A stretch of 64,000 nucleotides of DNA. Source: Kordiimonas gwangyangensis DSM 19435 = JCM 12864. Its GTDB lineage: Bacteria > Pseudomonadota > Alphaproteobacteria > Sphingomonadales > Kordiimonadaceae. Positions within the stretch are counted from its first letter, which is position 1. Each line of letters starts with the position of its first letter. The translations under genes and the position numbers were made by a program. The DNA lies in assembly GCF_000375545.1 (NCBI RefSeq), contig NZ_AQXF01000002.1, positions 615,830 to 679,829 on the forward strand, given 5' to 3'. Below the pieces are notes generated by a model. The model was not told where the DNA came from and ran no database searches. It saw only the letters and a program-made list of their open reading frames with translations. Shown piece by piece: positions 62,745 through 64,000 of this stretch.

Positions 62745-63227
62745 CTATTCCCCTTCATCCACTTCAATGAGGTAGTAGCCGATATCCATGGAGGTGGACA
62801 TCTCGCTATAGACAGCCGTTGATTTGGGCTGCAGGAACACACGCTGCCAAGCGGTTTCCGGCTCTGCCGGGAACTGGTCCGGGTCAAGGAAAGAGGTGCG
62901 CACAAGCACTTCCTGCGGATAGTCAGTACAGTTGATGAGCCGCGCCATCACCTCAAGCGTGCCGGTATCCGTGCGACGGGCGAAAACCGCCTGCGGCAGG
63001 ATCTTCTTGGCGATGTTCTTATCAATGATCTGGATAGAATTGAGCGCGATTGGCGTCATCGTACCCGGCACGCCGGAAACGATGGCCGGGCCCGATGGGC
63101 CCAGCCTTTTGAAACCACGAAAATCGCACTTAACAACCTTCTGAGCACTTGCACTGCCAGTCATCATCACGCTGGACGCGAGAACTGCCGACACTGCAAC
63201 CACAAACGGTTTCAAGAGTTTTTTCAT
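62745..63227 (-). CDS. YcfL-like (DUF1425) secreted protein
   Basis: 160 residues. Signal peptide (about 1-28, GSASAQ). The mature chain contains MARLINCTDYPQEVLVRTSF and AWQRVFLQPKSTAVYSE, which resemble the YcfL/DUF1425 family of small beta-sandwich envelope proteins. I chose ATG 63227, which shares one base with the upstream stop (TGATG) and has GGGAG seven bases before it. It is the middle gene of the three-gene module. Confidence 0.75.
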   Translation of the reverse strand: MKKLLKPFVVAVSAVLASSVMMTGSASAQKVVKCDFRGFKRLGPSGPAIVSGVPGTMTPIALNSIQIIDKNIAKKILPQAVFARRTDTGTLEVMARLINCTDYPQEVLVRTSFLDPDQFPAEPETAWQRVFLQPKSTAVYSEMSTSMDIGYYLIEVDEGE

Positions 63228-64000
63228 CACTCGGCTCCCATGACCTCACCCGGCGTTTCAGCGTTAAGCCAGGTGCGGAAGGCAACATCCATGCGCTGGA
63301 CGGCTTCCGGTTGTTTACGCATTTGGTTCCAGTCAAGGCGCGCACCTGGGCTGGATTCACCCACCGCAGTTGCGGACCGCGAACGTGTCCAAACCACGGT
63401 ACAGGCATCACCGCCAGCAACCATGGCCGCGCTTTGCATTTCTGGGATTTGTGCACCAGTGCCGGAGAATTCAGCACCGTAGACATAACCATTACCCGGC
63501 GCTTTGTCGGTCGCGACCGAGACAAAGTGCGGGAGGTTATCCCACTGGCGGGTGTCTGCTTCCGGTTTCGCAGCCTCAGACGCGGCACCGAACAGGCCAC
63601 CGATGAGCGCGATACCAGCACCCACAAGCGCCGTATCGCTGTTGCCGCCATAAAGACCAGCAAGTGCTGTTACCGTACCGGCTGTGTTCATCGCGTTGCC
63701 AACAGCTGCCGTCGTTTCCTTGAACTGGGCCTTGCCCTCAAGGATACCGTCAACCGGGCGACCGCCGCGGGTGGAGGCCTGGAAGTAGATGTCCTCTACC
63801 ACATAGGCTGCTGGTGAAGCATGAACCACGCCGCTGTCTGCATTCACAACAATCGGCTGGGCTGAGGTCTCGCCAAACTGCTGGTCCGGACGGAACTTGA
63901 GGATTTCCTTGTATTGGCCATCACCGAACTTGACCGGGGCAGCACCAAGCTCGGTCACAAACAGCATGTTGTGATCTGGCGCGGGCGCGGTCAGCCCTTC
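63227..64000 (-). CDS. COG3014-like envelope protein (N-terminus outside window)
   Basis: About 257 codons to the right edge; the frame stays open past the ATG at 63967 to the last base, so the N-terminus is missing. The segment NMLFVTELGAAPVKFGDGQ and the following VVNADSGVVHASPAAYVVED resemble the COG3014 proteins often found beside YcfL and LpoB genes. An Ala/Gly-rich helix region (about residues 120-150 of what is visible) may be membrane-associated. It is translationally coupled to the YcfL-like gene. Confidence 0.65.
   Translation of the reverse strand, partial: EGLTAPAPDHNMLFVTELGAAPVKFGDGQYKEILKFRPDQQFGETSAQPIVVNADSGVVHASPAAYVVEDIYFQASTRGGRPVDGILEGKAQFKETTAAVGNAMNTAGTVTALAGLYGGNSDTALVGAGIALIGGLFGAASEAAKPEADTRQWDNLPHFVSVATDKAPGNGYVYGAEFSGTGAQIPEMQSAAMVAGGDACTVVWTRSRSATAVGESSPGARLDWNQMRKQPEAVQRMDVAFRTWLNAETPGEVMGAE

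Noticed and set aside
1-64000. CRISPR arrays, tRNA or rRNA genes, insertion sequences, prophage
   Set aside because: I looked through the gaps between genes on both strands and saw no direct-repeat arrays, cloverleaf genes, transposases or phage genes.

Overview
The window looks like chromosomal DNA of an alphaproteobacterium, probably an aquatic heterotroph. The evidence is gene order rather than any single gene: folK-rpoZ-rsh-pyrE-pdxJ-rnc-era-recO, dapA-smpB, pyrB-pyrC'-plsY-dprA-topA-rnr and gatC-gatA-gatB are blocks usual for that class. An ECF sigma/ChrR-type cupin pair, a Bpt leucyltransferase, an alphaproteobacterial-style MotB and a family-5 uracil-DNA glycosylase agree with this. 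I cannot fix the order or genus. The DNA is G+C-rich and densely coding. I see no rRNA, tRNA, CRISPR array, prophage or insertion sequence.

Layout. 1-2.4 kb: end-truncated lipoprotein, membrane rhodanese with a CsoR/FrmR-family repressor and its likely operator, and a 3-hydroxyisobutyrate dehydrogenase-type enzyme (all minus). 2.5-12.1 kb (plus): Ntn-hydrolase penicillin acylase, MotB, SLC13/RCK transporter, Bpt and a complete TRAP transporter (SBP-Q-M). 12-14.9 kb: hybrid histidine kinase and a VOC protein. 14.9-25 kb (minus): housekeeping run from folK down to parC. 25-29.1 kb: NYN nuclease, UdgB, a structured gene-free stretch, a cNMP-FHA protein, smpB and dapA. 29.3-43.3 kb: envelope and signalling genes, including an EF-hand protein, M1 peptidase, diguanylate cyclase, DUF6702 protein, DUF5117-type metalloprotease, SDR, Sel1 protein, CBS-histidine kinase and three glycine-zipper-like proteins. 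43.4-46.7 kb (minus): gatCAB. 46.8-51.2 kb: PAS_5 protein, two GNATs, DUF3089 hydrolase, ruvX, and an HxlR regulator with a CMD-family protein. 51.3-60.4 kb (plus): pyrimidine/phospholipid/DNA-processing run. 60.4-61.7 kb (minus): ECF sigma factor and ChrR-like anti-sigma factor. 61.8-64 kb (minus): a three-gene envelope module (CsgG/LpoB-like, YcfL-like, COG3014-like) that runs off the right edge.

How the genes fit together. The housekeeping blocks cover translation quality control (smpB, gatCAB, bpt), ribosome assembly and RNA processing (era, rnc, rnr), stringent response (rsh, rpoZ), DNA topology and repair (parC, topA, recO, udgB, ruvX, dprA) and biosynthesis (pyrE, pyrB, pdxJ, folK, dapA, plsY). 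The accessory parts deal with sulfur or redox stress (rhodanese/CsoR, ECF/ChrR, HxlR/CMD), uptake (TRAP, SLC13) and secreted proteolysis. Features that most deserve a second look are the four-hairpin stretch at 26.5-26.7 kb, a candidate ECF promoter placed almost on the sigma-factor start codon, a ChrR homologue lacking the usual zinc cysteines, a degenerate dihydroorotase, and a 12-bp inverted repeat enclosing the predicted start of the PAS_5 gene.
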